Shown one piece after another: positions 1 to 8,921 of a stretch of DNA of 64,000 nt (the stretch's first letter is position 1; every line of letters starts with the position of its first letter). A program made the translations under genes and the position numbers. The stretch spans positions 1 to 64,000 of the forward strand of contig CANQRM010000006.1 in the NCBI GenBank assembly GCA_947626265.1. The letters are read 5' to 3'. A model generated the notes under the pieces. That model had not been told where the DNA came from and ran no database searches. It saw only the letters and a program-made list of their open reading frames with translations. The DNA is from an uncultured Oscillospiraceae bacterium. GTDB lineage: Bacteria > Bacillota > Clostridia > Oscillospirales > Oscillospiraceae.

Positions 1-23
1 AGTTCAATTCTGTTGATGCGCCG

Positions 24-863
24 CTAACTGACCAATCCCAGCCGTTCCAGCGTTCTGGCATGCTCCGCGCCGGTGGTGATGAGGTAGATCCGCGTCGTGT
101 TGATGGACGAGTGCCCCAGCACATCCGCCAGCTTTACGATGTCGTGGCATGCCCGGTAGAACGTGGTGGCGAACAGATGCCGCAGGTTGTGGGGAAACAC
201 CTTCGTCGGTTCCACACCCGCCGCCCTGCACACCGCCTTCATCTCCGCCCATATCTGTCGCCGGCTCAGGCTCTTTCCGCTTCTGGTGAGAAAGATCTCG
301 CCGGAGGCGATTTTGTTTTTGCGGGCATACTTCAAAAGTTTCCGGCACAGCTTCCCCGGCAGCATGATGGTGCGTATCTTCCCCTTGAGCGTTATCTCTG
401 CCCGGCCCATCTGGGCTGCCTCCACCGTTATGTACTGCACCTCCGACACCCGGATGCCCGTGCCGCAGATAGTCTCCATGAGCAGCGCCAGACGTGTCCT
501 GCCGCTGTCTCTCGCCGCCGCTACCAGCTTTTCATACTCGGCTTTGGTCAGCTCCCGGCCAGGGTCACGGAAGGCCCTGCGCTGGAGGCGAAGGGCTTTG
601 ACGCAGCAGTCCTGCCAGCCGCAGAACTTGAAAAACGTGTTCACCGCCGCCAGCTTCACATTTACCGTGGCCGGAGTATATTCCCGGGTGAGCAGATGCT
701 CTTTCCATGCAACGGCCTGCTCCTTTGTGACCTCACGGCCGTCTAGCCAGGCCATGAACTCCTCTATAGTCCGCACATACATCTTCACCGTGGCCGGCGC
801 CCGTTCCTCCTCCGTCAGAAAACAAGTGAATCCTTTGATCTGTCTCTCTGTGATGGTGCGCAT
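24..863 (-). CDS. Tyrosine-type site-specific recombinase/integrase (orphan, XerC/D-like fold)
   Basis: Motifs GTGIRVSEV, PHNLRHLFATTFY and LGHSSINTTRIYL; start chosen at ATG 863 (MRTITERQ) with GGAGGG upstream. Confidence 0.88.
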   Translation of the reverse strand: MRTITERQIKGFTCFLTEEERAPATVKMYVRTIEEFMAWLDGREVTKEQAVAWKEHLLTREYTPATVNVKLAAVNTFFKFCGWQDCCVKALRLQRRAFRDPGRELTKAEYEKLVAAARDSGRTRLALLMETICGTGIRVSEVQYITVEAAQMGRAEITLKGKIRTIMLPGKLCRKLLKYARKNKIASGEIFLTRSGKSLSRRQIWAEMKAVCRAAGVEPTKVFPHNLRHLFATTFYRACHDIVKLADVLGHSSINTTRIYLITTGAEHARTLERLGLVS

Positions 864-875
864 AAAAAACGCCCT

Positions 876-911
876 CCGTTTCGTGTAGTACTTCCATTCT
901 ACACAAAACGG
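876..911. repeat. 13-bp inverted repeat (12/13 match), 10-bp spacer, just upstream of the recombinase start
   Basis: CCGTTTCGTGTAG-tacttccatt-CTACACAAAACGG read directly. Confidence 0.75.
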
Positions 912-1120
912 GGACGTATTCCCAAATGACTGGCACTTCGTCGCTCTCTTCTTTTCTTTTGTCCATGCCATGCCGACAAAAATTGGTTTTTATAATCCGG
1001 CGAAAAGTGCAGAACATATAGCCGACAAGCAAACAGGGCGGCATTGCGAAATGGCCTTATGGCCGTTTTGGACAGCCGATCCTCTGCCTGTCAATGCAGC
1101 GGAAAGGAGTAAAAACGAAA

Positions 1121-1318
1121 ATGGCTAAGAATTCCAATCAGCTTGTGAACCCCAATGCCCGTGACGCGATGAACCGCTTCAAGATGGAAGCCGCCACCGA
1201 GGTGGGCGTCAACCTGAAGCAGGGCTACAACGGCGACCTGACTAGCAAGCAGGCCGGTTCCGTCGGCGGCCAGATGGTCAAAAAGATGATCGAGGCCTAC
1301 GAGAACGGCATGAAGTAA
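1121..1318 (+). CDS. Small acid-soluble spore protein, alpha/beta type
   Basis: MAKNSNQLVNPNARDAMNRFKMEAATEVGV...GGQMVKKMIEAYE matches the alpha/beta SASP pattern; GGAAAGGAG upstream. Confidence 0.92.
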   Translation: MAKNSNQLVNPNARDAMNRFKMEAATEVGVNLKQGYNGDLTSKQAGSVGGQMVKKMIEAYENGMK

Positions 1319-1338
1319 GCACCTCTGTAAAAAGAGGG

Positions 1339-1369
1339 GCGGCGCGGCAGTGATGCCGCGCCGCTTTTT
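1339..1369. terminator. Intrinsic (probably bidirectional) terminator between SASP and the convergent peptidase gene
   Basis: GCGGCGCGGCA-gtga-TGCCGCGCCGC followed by TTTTT, with an A-run on the 5' side. Confidence 0.8.
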
Positions 1370-1988
1370 ACCTGTCGGGGTACCGGACCCCCACGGCCAT
1401 GGCCCGCTGGGCCAGGTGCCGCTGCTGGGTGAGCTCTTTTGGATAATGTATGAGCCCGTGGTTTTCATAGGGGTCGTTGAACCAATACCCCTCGGCGTCA
1501 TAGCCCACCAGGAGCATGCAGTGCTCGTTGGAGGTCCACTCAAACGTCTTCCCGCTGTCCCAAAGCCGCCAGGAGGGGCCCCGGACCGGCGGGCGCATGT
1601 CGATGCAGGCCCAAAAGACTACCGGGATATCATAGTTTACATAATTTTCTATCAGTGCCTCCATAGGCGCCCCCGTCTCGTCCACCACAAGAGGCGGGTC
1701 AGGCATGCGGTCCGCCAGAACCTTTTCCAGAGCCGTGCGGATCACCGGGGCGTAGCAGCCCATGCCGTTTTCGTCATAGGGACTGCCGCAGAATACCCTC
1801 CTGGGGTCCGGGCCCCAGAGCTGGCCGTCCCGGGTCTCAAAGCTGCCCATGGGCAGGTAATTCCGGATAAACTCATCCACCGTGATGTCCACGCCCAGAT
1901 GGCGCAGCAGCATCACCGCGCTGACGCTCTCGCAGCCGGTGGGATACGTCCCCTTTTGCCCGATATACGGGGCGTGTATCAGTTTCAC
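1368..1988 (-). CDS. C39-like (papain-like) peptidase family protein
   Basis: YIGQKGTYPTGCESVSAVMLLRHLG and NEHCMLLVGYDAEGYWFNDP, typical of the Peptidase_C39_2 layout. Confidence 0.8.
   Translation of the reverse strand: MKLIHAPYIGQKGTYPTGCESVSAVMLLRHLGVDITVDEFIRNYLPMGSFETRDGQLWGPDPRRVFCGSPYDENGMGCYAPVIRTALEKVLADRMPDPPLVVDETGAPMEALIENYVNYDIPVVFWACIDMRPPVRGPSWRLWDSGKTFEWTSNEHCMLLVGYDAEGYWFNDPYENHGLIHYPKELTQQRHLAQRAMAVGVRYPDR
1634..1644 (-). promoter_or_regulatory. XerD half-site-like motif TTATGTAAACT (intragenic)
   Basis: Exact 11-mer on the minus strand, in-frame as N-Y-V-N. Confidence 0.5.
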
Positions 1989-1990
1989 GG

Positions 1991-3682
1991 TCAGCCCGCC
2001 GCGACGGCGTAGGCCTCCAGGATGGCGGGGCTTTCACCCGCCTCCGGCAGGGCGTGGGAGATGGTCACCTTATCGCCCTCGCTGAGGACGATCACGTTCC
2101 GGTCCTGGGCGGCGGAGACGGCGTAGAACACGTCCTCGCCCTTGAGGCGGATATAGTACCAGCTGGTGCCCTCCAGCACCGCCGTGCGTATCTCCTCAAT
2201 GGTCCCCTTGGCCTCGCCCTGCTCCTCGGGCAGACCGCCGCCGGAAACCACGCCCCGCTCATTGAGAAGGTTAACATAAGTTCTCTCGCATGCGGATACC
2301 GTGGAGCCGGTGGCCACGATCTGGTACTGGGCCACGTTCACCATGGCGTAGCTCTTCACCAGGTTTGTGGCGTCCATCAGGGGGATGAAGTAGGTGGGCT
2401 GGCCGGAGATATTGAGAAGCAGCGGGAACGTGGCGGTGTAGCCCAGGTCCTGGACCACGCCCATGGCGGAGGCCCGGGCGGCCGCCTCGGTGGCGCCGGG
2501 GGCCACGTAGTACTTCGTCTCTTTGGTGCGCATATTGCACAGGAGGAAGCCCAGATTCGACTGGTCCGCGTTGGCGCTGGTGACGCCGGTATAGACATAC
2601 ACGTCGTCGTTCATGGCGATATAGTTATACCCGTCCGTGGTCATGGTCACGTCCCGCTGGCCCAGGATGGAGTTGATGAAGCCCCGGACCAGGGTGCCGT
2701 GGTAGTCGTACTGCTCCATGATGAGCTGGGGGGTATAGAGGGTGTCCACCCAGGTGGGGACGGTCTCATAATATTCGCTCTCGCCGGTGACCGCGTCCAT
2801 GAGCACCGCGCCTTGGATGTCCCGCCCGCCGAAGAGGCCGATGGTCTTCACGAGGCGCGGGGCGATCCACCAGGGGTGACCCTCCTCGTCGATCTCAAAT
2901 TCCGGCGTGGAGAACATCATGGTGGGGTACTGGAACCGCAGGTGGCGCAGCACATTCCGGTTCAGGGGCTCGGAGAAGGAATATTTCATCCCCTCCCCCG
3001 CCGGCAGGCGCACCACGCTGGCCTCCTGGGTCACCATGTCCACCACCACATAGGCGGGCAGGCCGCCGCCCCGGTTGGTGAACCACTTGAACAGGTCCGC
3101 GTATCCGATGGGGGCCACCCGCACGGGCCGGCCCTGGTAGTTGATCTGGGTGGAGTCGTTGGAATATTCAAACTGGCTCACCATGTCGGACAGCGTGCCC
3201 ATCTGCCGGTCGCCCAGGTAGTTGGCGCTGGTCCTGTCCAGGGTGGGTATCTCATTGAAGGAGATCTGGGCCACGTCCTCGGCGAAGTCCCCGGTCTGCA
3301 CGTCCAGGAGCTCCCGGTAGGCCCCGGCCCGGAACATGGGCAGGGAGATGACCTTGCCGATGAGGGCCGCCAGCAGCACCAGCGCCAGGGCAACGCCTAC
3401 CGGCAGGCAGTGGGTCTTGATGAAGGAAAACCCGCTCTTGATCTTCCCCTTCACCGACGCGTCGTCCAAGAGCCCGGATATGCCCGTGGTCAGCACCACG
3501 CAGGCGATGTAGACCACGCACAGGAAGATGAGGAAGCCGTAAAATTCCCCGTCGTGCAGGTTGATGGCCGGCAGGGACACGTAGAAGTACACAAATCCCG
3601 CCAGGGCCGTGACGAGGATGCAGAAGACCGTCCTTCCCACCCGGCCCTTGGGCAGGTGGAACCTGTGTTTTTTCCCGTCCAT
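1991..3682 (-). CDS. Membrane-anchored protein of unknown function (N-terminal TM segments, large extracytoplasmic region)
   Basis: Long ORF; hydrophobic segments near the N-terminus; no family recognised. Confidence 0.75.
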   Translation of the reverse strand: MDGKKHRFHLPKGRVGRTVFCILVTALAGFVYFYVSLPAINLHDGEFYGFLIFLCVVYIACVVLTTGISGLLDDASVKGKIKSGFSFIKTHCLPVGVALALVLLAALIGKVISLPMFRAGAYRELLDVQTGDFAEDVAQISFNEIPTLDRTSANYLGDRQMGTLSDMVSQFEYSNDSTQINYQGRPVRVAPIGYADLFKWFTNRGGGLPAYVVVDMVTQEASVVRLPAGEGMKYSFSEPLNRNVLRHLRFQYPTMMFSTPEFEIDEEGHPWWIAPRLVKTIGLFGGRDIQGAVLMDAVTGESEYYETVPTWVDTLYTPQLIMEQYDYHGTLVRGFINSILGQRDVTMTTDGYNYIAMNDDVYVYTGVTSANADQSNLGFLLCNMRTKETKYYVAPGATEAAARASAMGVVQDLGYTATFPLLLNISGQPTYFIPLMDATNLVKSYAMVNVAQYQIVATGSTVSACERTYVNLLNERGVVSGGGLPEEQGEAKGTIEEIRTAVLEGTSWYYIRLKGEDVFYAVSAAQDRNVIVLSEGDKVTISHALPEAGESPAILEAYAVAAG

Positions 3683-3809
3683 AAGCGTTTCCTCCTGTAT
3701 TGTTGCTTTTTCCTGTAGTTTACCACATTCTGCCTCTTCTTACAACCGGACAGGCCACGGCATTTTATGTTGCAATCCGTTGTACATATATGTTAATATA
3801 TAAGTTAAA

Positions 3810-3827
3810 GGTCCGGCGGGCCGGACC
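3810..3827. repeat. Palindrome upstream of hybrid kinase gene
   Basis: GGTCCGGC-gg-GCCGGACC, perfect 8-bp arms. Confidence 0.6.
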
Positions 3828-3851
3828 CATCAAACGTGCGTTGGGAGTCCT

Positions 3852-6413
3852 ATGAAAGCTAAACCGCAGAAAAAGAACCATATCAGTCTCTGGGACGCGA
3901 TCGTCATCGGCGTGCTGCTGGTGTTCGTGTTCGTGTCCTTTTACCTGTTCGTCCGGGACAACCGGGCGCGCATCCTGGCCCAGAATGACAGCTTTATCCA
4001 GGCCGCCACCAGGCAGAAGGCGGACCGGCTGGACGACCTGGTGGACACGGCAATGATGGACGCCCAGGCCATGGCCCACCTCTACGGCCAGACGCTGACG
4101 GAGCCGAAGGTGGAGCCCGATATGCTGGAGGACATTACGGCACGGACCAACTTCGACTACGCCGAGTTCATCGACAAAAACGGCATGGACCTGACCGCCG
4201 ACGGCAATTCGGTGGACCTCTCCGACCGGGACTACTTTCAGGACGGCATGAAGGGAAATTCCGCCCAGTTCATCCTCTACCACTCCCGCGTCACCGACGA
4301 GACCCTGCTCATCTCCTACGCCCCGTTCTACTACGAGGATGAGATCATCGGCGTGCTCAGCTGCATCATGAAGGAGAGCACCGTCATGGACGTGCTGGGC
4401 GCCAACTATCTGGGCGTACAGGGCGACACCTATCTTCTGGACCGGGAGGGCCGCATCCTCTTCACCACCAGCGCCGGCACGCCGGGCGTCGACCTTATCC
4501 AGTCCATGGCCCGGGGCGGGTATATCAACAGCGAGACCATGCGGGCCTTTAAGTCTGTGCTGAGCACGGACAACGACATCGACGAGGTCAGCATCAACTA
4601 CGAGGGCACCAGCGGCGCCGGCAACGCCTATATCACCACGCTCCACGACGGCCGGTGGGTGCTGATGCAGACCCTTTCCTCCACCGCGACCACCGCAATG
4701 GCCCAGGAGGCCAACTCCATTGTCTTCCGGCTGGCAATATCCCTTGTGGCCGCGTTTTTGGTCTATGTCATCTACCTTGTTGTGAAAAACTGGCTGCAAA
4801 GGCGGCGGCTGGAGGAGGAAAAGCAGGCCGTGACCCAGATCGTGGATGCGGTCACCTCCCTGTTCGGCCGGTTCATCCTGGTGGACTACGAGAAGGATAC
4901 ATACGAGTATTTGAAACAGGACGACGTCCTTGATATCCGGGACAAGGGCTCGTTTACAAAGCTGATGGCCCATCTCTCCCCCATGTATGTGGAGGACGGG
5001 GAGCGGATGACCGCCTTTGTCTCCCCGGACTACGTGAAGGAGCACCTCACCGAGGACGTGCCCTACCTGCAGACCGAGTACCAGCTGGACGCGGGCGGCG
5101 GCCGCCGGTGGGAAAATCTGTCCATCCTCTGCCTGCGGCGGGAGGACGGCGTGCCCGTGGGCGTGCTGTACGCCATCCAGGACGTGACCGTCCTGAAGGA
5201 GCGGGAGCTGGAGATCCGGGCCGCCATGCAGGAGGCCTCCGACGCGGCCCAGGCCGCCAATCGGGCCAAGAGCGATTTCCTCGCCCGCATGAGCCACGAT
5301 ATCCGCACCCCCATGAACGCCATCATGGGCATGACGGCGGTGGCCGCCATGCACCTGAACGAGCCGGAGCGGCTCAAAGACTGCCTGAACAAGATCACCA
5401 TTGCCAGCCGCCATCTTCTGGCGCTCATCAACGACGTGCTGGACATGTCCAAGATCGAGAGCGGCAAGGCCACGCTGGACGAGGCGCCTTTCGCCGTGCC
5501 CGACATGGTCCGGAGCGTGCAGACCATCATCCAGCCCCAGGCGGATAAAAAAGGCCAGCAGCTGGAGGTCATCACCGAGGCGCTGGAGCACCCCGCCGTG
5601 GTGGGGGACGCCCCCCGCATCCAGCAGGTGCTGGTGAACATCCTTGGCAACGCCGTGAAGTTCACCCCCGAGGGCGGGCACATCACCTTCTCCGTCCGGG
5701 AGCTCAGTTCCACGGTCCATGGCATGGGCTGCTATCAGTTCGTCTGCAGGGACAACGGCATGGGCATGGACGAGCAGTTCCTCAAGACCATCTTCGAGCC
5801 CTTCTCCCGGGCTGATAACTCCGCCACCCGGAACATCGAGGGCACGGGCCTGGGCATGAGCATCACCCGCAGCATCGTGCAGATGATGGAGGGCGACATC
5901 CGGGTAGAGAGCGCGCCCGGCCAGGGCTCCACCTTCACCGTGGAGATACACCTGAAGCTCCAGGACAGCGGCCGGCAGGCCGCCCCCGCCGGGGAGGAGC
6001 CGGCGCTGGGCGAGGACCTGTCCGAGCCCTCCTTCGAGGGCAAGCGGGTGCTGCTGGTGGAGGACAACGAGCTGAACCGGGAGATCGCCGAGGAGCTTCT
6101 CACCGCCATGGGCGTCACAGTGGAGCAGGCCGAGGACGGCAAACAGGCCCTGGACATGGTGTCCCAGGCCCCGCTCCATTATTACGACCTGGTGCTCATG
6201 GACGTACAGATGCCCGTTATGAACGGCTACGAGGCCGCCCGGGCCATCCGGGCCCTGGACCGGCCCGACGCCGGGGAGCTGCCCATGGTGGCCATGACCG
6301 CCAACGCCTTCGCCACGGACATCCGCGCGGCTCTGGACGCGGGCATGAACGGCCACCTGGCCAAGCCCGTGGAGGTGGCGAAGCTGGCCCAGACCTTAAA
6401 GCGCTGGCTGTGA
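3852..6413 (+). CDS. Hybrid sensor histidine kinase with extracytoplasmic sensor region and C-terminal receiver domain
   Basis: FLARMSHDIRTPMNAIMGM (HisKA), DNGMGMDE and GTGLGMSI (ATPase), VLLVEDNELNREIA...VLMDVQMPVMNGYEA (REC). Confidence 0.92.
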   Translation: MKAKPQKKNHISLWDAIVIGVLLVFVFVSFYLFVRDNRARILAQNDSFIQAATRQKADRLDDLVDTAMMDAQAMAHLYGQTLTEPKVEPDMLEDITARTNFDYAEFIDKNGMDLTADGNSVDLSDRDYFQDGMKGNSAQFILYHSRVTDETLLISYAPFYYEDEIIGVLSCIMKESTVMDVLGANYLGVQGDTYLLDREGRILFTTSAGTPGVDLIQSMARGGYINSETMRAFKSVLSTDNDIDEVSINYEGTSGAGNAYITTLHDGRWVLMQTLSSTATTAMAQEANSIVFRLAISLVAAFLVYVIYLVVKNWLQRRRLEEEKQAVTQIVDAVTSLFGRFILVDYEKDTYEYLKQDDVLDIRDKGSFTKLMAHLSPMYVEDGERMTAFVSPDYVKEHLTEDVPYLQTEYQLDAGGGRRWENLSILCLRREDGVPVGVLYAIQDVTVLKERELEIRAAMQEASDAAQAANRAKSDFLARMSHDIRTPMNAIMGMTAVAAMHLNEPERLKDCLNKITIASRHLLALINDVLDMSKIESGKATLDEAPFAVPDMVRSVQTIIQPQADKKGQQLEVITEALEHPAVVGDAPRIQQVLVNILGNAVKFTPEGGHITFSVRELSSTVHGMGCYQFVCRDNGMGMDEQFLKTIFEPFSRADNSATRNIEGTGLGMSITRSIVQMMEGDIRVESAPGQGSTFTVEIHLKLQDSGRQAAPAGEEPALGEDLSEPSFEGKRVLLVEDNELNREIAEELLTAMGVTVEQAEDGKQALDMVSQAPLHYYDLVLMDVQMPVMNGYEAARAIRALDRPDAGELPMVAMTANAFATDIRAALDAGMNGHLAKPVEVAKLAQTLKRWL

Positions 6414-6426
6414 CCGGGAGGGCGCC

Positions 6427-8484
6427 ATGTTCAACAAGGGAAAAATTCTGATCGTCGACGACTCTGAGATGAACCGCTCCATCCTGGCGGACATGCTGGA
6501 GGAGGAGTACGTCATCCTGGAGGCGGAGGACGGCGAGCAGGCCGTCTCCATTATGGAGGAGCGCCACGAGGAGCTCGCCCTGGTGCTGCTGGACATCGTC
6601 ATGCCCCGGATGGACGGCTTCGGGGTCCTGGAGACCATGAACCGGCGGGACTGGATCGAGGACGTGCCCGTCATCATGATATCCGCCGAGAGCGGCTCCG
6701 CCTCCGTGGCCCGGGCCTACGATATGGGCGTCACCGACTTCATCGCCCGGCCCTTCGACGCGCTCATCGTGCGAAAGCGAGTGGTCAACACCCTGCTTCT
6801 GTACGCCAAGCAGAAGCGCCTGGCCTCCATGGTGGAGGAGCAGATCACCGAGACCGAGCGGCGCAGCAGCCTGCTGGTGGAGATACTGAGCCACATCATG
6901 GAGTTTCGAAACGGCGAGAGCGGCCTTCACGTCATGCATGTGCGGACCCTGACCAACTTCCTTCTGAAGGCCCTGGCCCGGCGGACGGACAAGTACGCCC
7001 TGTCCGCAGCGGACATCGAGCGCATCAGCGTCAGCTCCGCCCTGCACGACATTGGCAAGATCGCCATCGACGAGAAGATACTCAACAAGCCCGGCAAGCT
7101 CACCGACGAGGAGTTTGCCATCATGAAGACCCACGCCCTCCGGGGCGCGGAGATGCTCAACGCCATGGAGGAGCACCGGGACGACCCGCTGGTGCGCACC
7201 AGCTACGAGATATGCCGCTGGCACCACGAGCGCTACGACGGCCGGGGCTATCCCGACGGCCTGGTGGGGGACGAGATACCCATCGCCGCCCAGGTGGTGG
7301 CGCTGGCGGACGTGTACGACGCGCTGACCAGCCCCCGGGTATACAAAAAGGCCATCGACCATGACACCGCCGTGCAGATGATACTGGATAACCAGTGCGG
7401 GGTGTTCAACCCCCTGCTGATGGAGTGCCTGAAGGAAAATTCCGAGAGCATCCGGGGCCTTTTGAAGGGCACGCTGGAGCAGTCCGCCCGGCGGGAGGCC
7501 CAGGGCATCGTCAGCGAGTCGGTGCGCCCTGCGGGCGCCTCGGACCGGACCCTGCGGCTCCTGGATCAGGAACGAATGAAGAACGACTCCTTCTCCGCCA
7601 TGACCAACGACATCCAGTTCGAGTACACCTCCTCCCCCGCCATGATCAGCATGAACCCCCACAGCGCCGAGACCCTGGGCCTGAGCGAGATCATCTCGGA
7701 CCCGGCCACCGACCCCCAGCTCCAGACCGTGCTGGGCCCGGACGGATGGGCGCTGCTGTCGGAGAAGATACGCCTGGCCTCCCCGGAGGTACCGGACATC
7801 ACCTATGACTGCGAGCTCACCTACGGCGGCCATACCCGCTGGCACCGGGTGGTGCTGAAGACCTCCTGGTCCGACGAGGACCCGCCCCGCTTCCTGGGGG
7901 CCCTGGGCAAGGCCACGGACATCCATGAGACCCGCAAGAAGCTGGAGGAGCTCACCCAGAAGGCCTCCCGGGACCCCATGACCAGCCTTCTGAACCGGGC
8001 CGCCGCCCAGGAGCGCATCGAGGCCCGGATGCTGGAGCGGCCCCAGAGCCAATACGCCCTGGTCCTGTTCGACCTGGACTTCTTCAAGTCCGCCAACGAC
8101 ACCTACGGCCACCAGTTCGGCGACGCGGTCATCCGCACCGTGGCGGACCGGCTCCGCCGCAGCGTCCGGGGCGCGGACATATGCTGCCGGGCCGGCGGGG
8201 ACGAGTTCATGATCTTCCTGGAATACAATACAGACCTTGAAAAGACCGTGGACCGCATCTTCCGCCAGCTCACCGGCGACTATGAGGGCTTTTACATCTC
8301 CGTCACCATGGGCGTGGCGCAAAGCCGTATCATGGGCCTGAGCTATGAGCGGCTCTTCCGGGCAGCGGACCAGGCCCTGTACGCGGCCAAGCGGGACGGC
8401 AAGGGCCGCTACTGCTTCTACGACCCGTCCAACACCAGCACCTACTCCGCCATTTCCGACATAGACGAAGACGCAAACGAATAA
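6427..8484 (+). CDS. Response regulator with HD-GYP phosphodiesterase, PAS-like and GGDEF cyclase domains
   Basis: REC ILIVDDSEMNRS...LLDIVMPRMDG; HD-GYP HDIGKIAIDEKIL and HHERYDGRGYPDGL; GGDEF motif RGADICCRAGGDEF with RxxD I-site. Confidence 0.92.
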   Translation: MFNKGKILIVDDSEMNRSILADMLEEEYVILEAEDGEQAVSIMEERHEELALVLLDIVMPRMDGFGVLETMNRRDWIEDVPVIMISAESGSASVARAYDMGVTDFIARPFDALIVRKRVVNTLLLYAKQKRLASMVEEQITETERRSSLLVEILSHIMEFRNGESGLHVMHVRTLTNFLLKALARRTDKYALSAADIERISVSSALHDIGKIAIDEKILNKPGKLTDEEFAIMKTHALRGAEMLNAMEEHRDDPLVRTSYEICRWHHERYDGRGYPDGLVGDEIPIAAQVVALADVYDALTSPRVYKKAIDHDTAVQMILDNQCGVFNPLLMECLKENSESIRGLLKGTLEQSARREAQGIVSESVRPAGASDRTLRLLDQERMKNDSFSAMTNDIQFEYTSSPAMISMNPHSAETLGLSEIISDPATDPQLQTVLGPDGWALLSEKIRLASPEVPDITYDCELTYGGHTRWHRVVLKTSWSDEDPPRFLGALGKATDIHETRKKLEELTQKASRDPMTSLLNRAAAQERIEARMLERPQSQYALVLFDLDFFKSANDTYGHQFGDAVIRTVADRLRRSVRGADICCRAGGDEFMIFLEYNTDLEKTVDRIFRQLTGDYEGFYISVTMGVAQSRIMGLSYERLFRAADQALYAAKRDGKGRYCFYDPSNTSTYSAISDIDEDANE

Positions 8485-8502
8485 TAAAGGAGGACTTACG
8501 CC

Positions 8503-8865
8503 ATGACGCTCCAGGATTGCTATAAGGCCATGGGGGCCGACTACGACGAGGTGTTCGGCCGGCTCCGCAGCGAGCGGCTCATACAGAAATTCGTCCTGCG
8601 CTTCCCCGACGACGGCAGCTTCAACCTTTTGGAGAGCTCCCTGGCCTCGGGGGATATCGGGGAGGCCTTCCGGGCCGCCCATACCATCAAGGGCGTGTGC
8701 CAGAACCTGGGCTTCACGGACCTGGGCCAGTCCAGCAGCGCGCTTACGGAGGCCCTGCGCTCCGGCACCCCCGCTCCCAATACCAATGAACTGCTGGAAA
8801 AGGTCCGGCAGGACTACAAGGTGACCATGGACGCTATCCGCGCATTTCAGGCGTCTCTGGCCTGA
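8503..8865 (+). CDS. Stand-alone HPt (histidine phosphotransfer) domain protein
   Basis: FRAAHTIKGVCQNLGFTDLG HPt signature. Confidence 0.87.
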   Translation: MTLQDCYKAMGADYDEVFGRLRSERLIQKFVLRFPDDGSFNLLESSLASGDIGEAFRAAHTIKGVCQNLGFTDLGQSSSALTEALRSGTPAPNTNELLEKVRQDYKVTMDAIRAFQASLA

Positions 8866-8921
8866 CAGTTCCATACCCCGTCCGTCCCCGACACTGAGGA
8901 AAGGTCACAGGGAGAGTTGCC

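Noticed and set aside
24-863. Prophage or integrative element boundary
   Set aside because: No other phage, relaxase or conjugation genes and no flanking tRNA visible; window edge prevents checking further
876-911. The inverted repeat upstream of the recombinase as a dif site
   Set aside because: Arms (CTACACAAAACGG) do not match the Firmicutes dif consensus as I remember it; no complete dif was found in the window
2054-3718. 554-aa plus-strand ORF opposite the unknown membrane protein
   Set aside because: Repetitive G/H/V composition; the minus-strand ORF has TM segments and balanced composition
3765-6356. 863-aa minus-strand ORF antisense to the hybrid kinase
   Set aside because: High-GC shadow ORF; composition rich in H/G/V/R with no recognisable motifs, while the plus strand has clear HK/REC motifs
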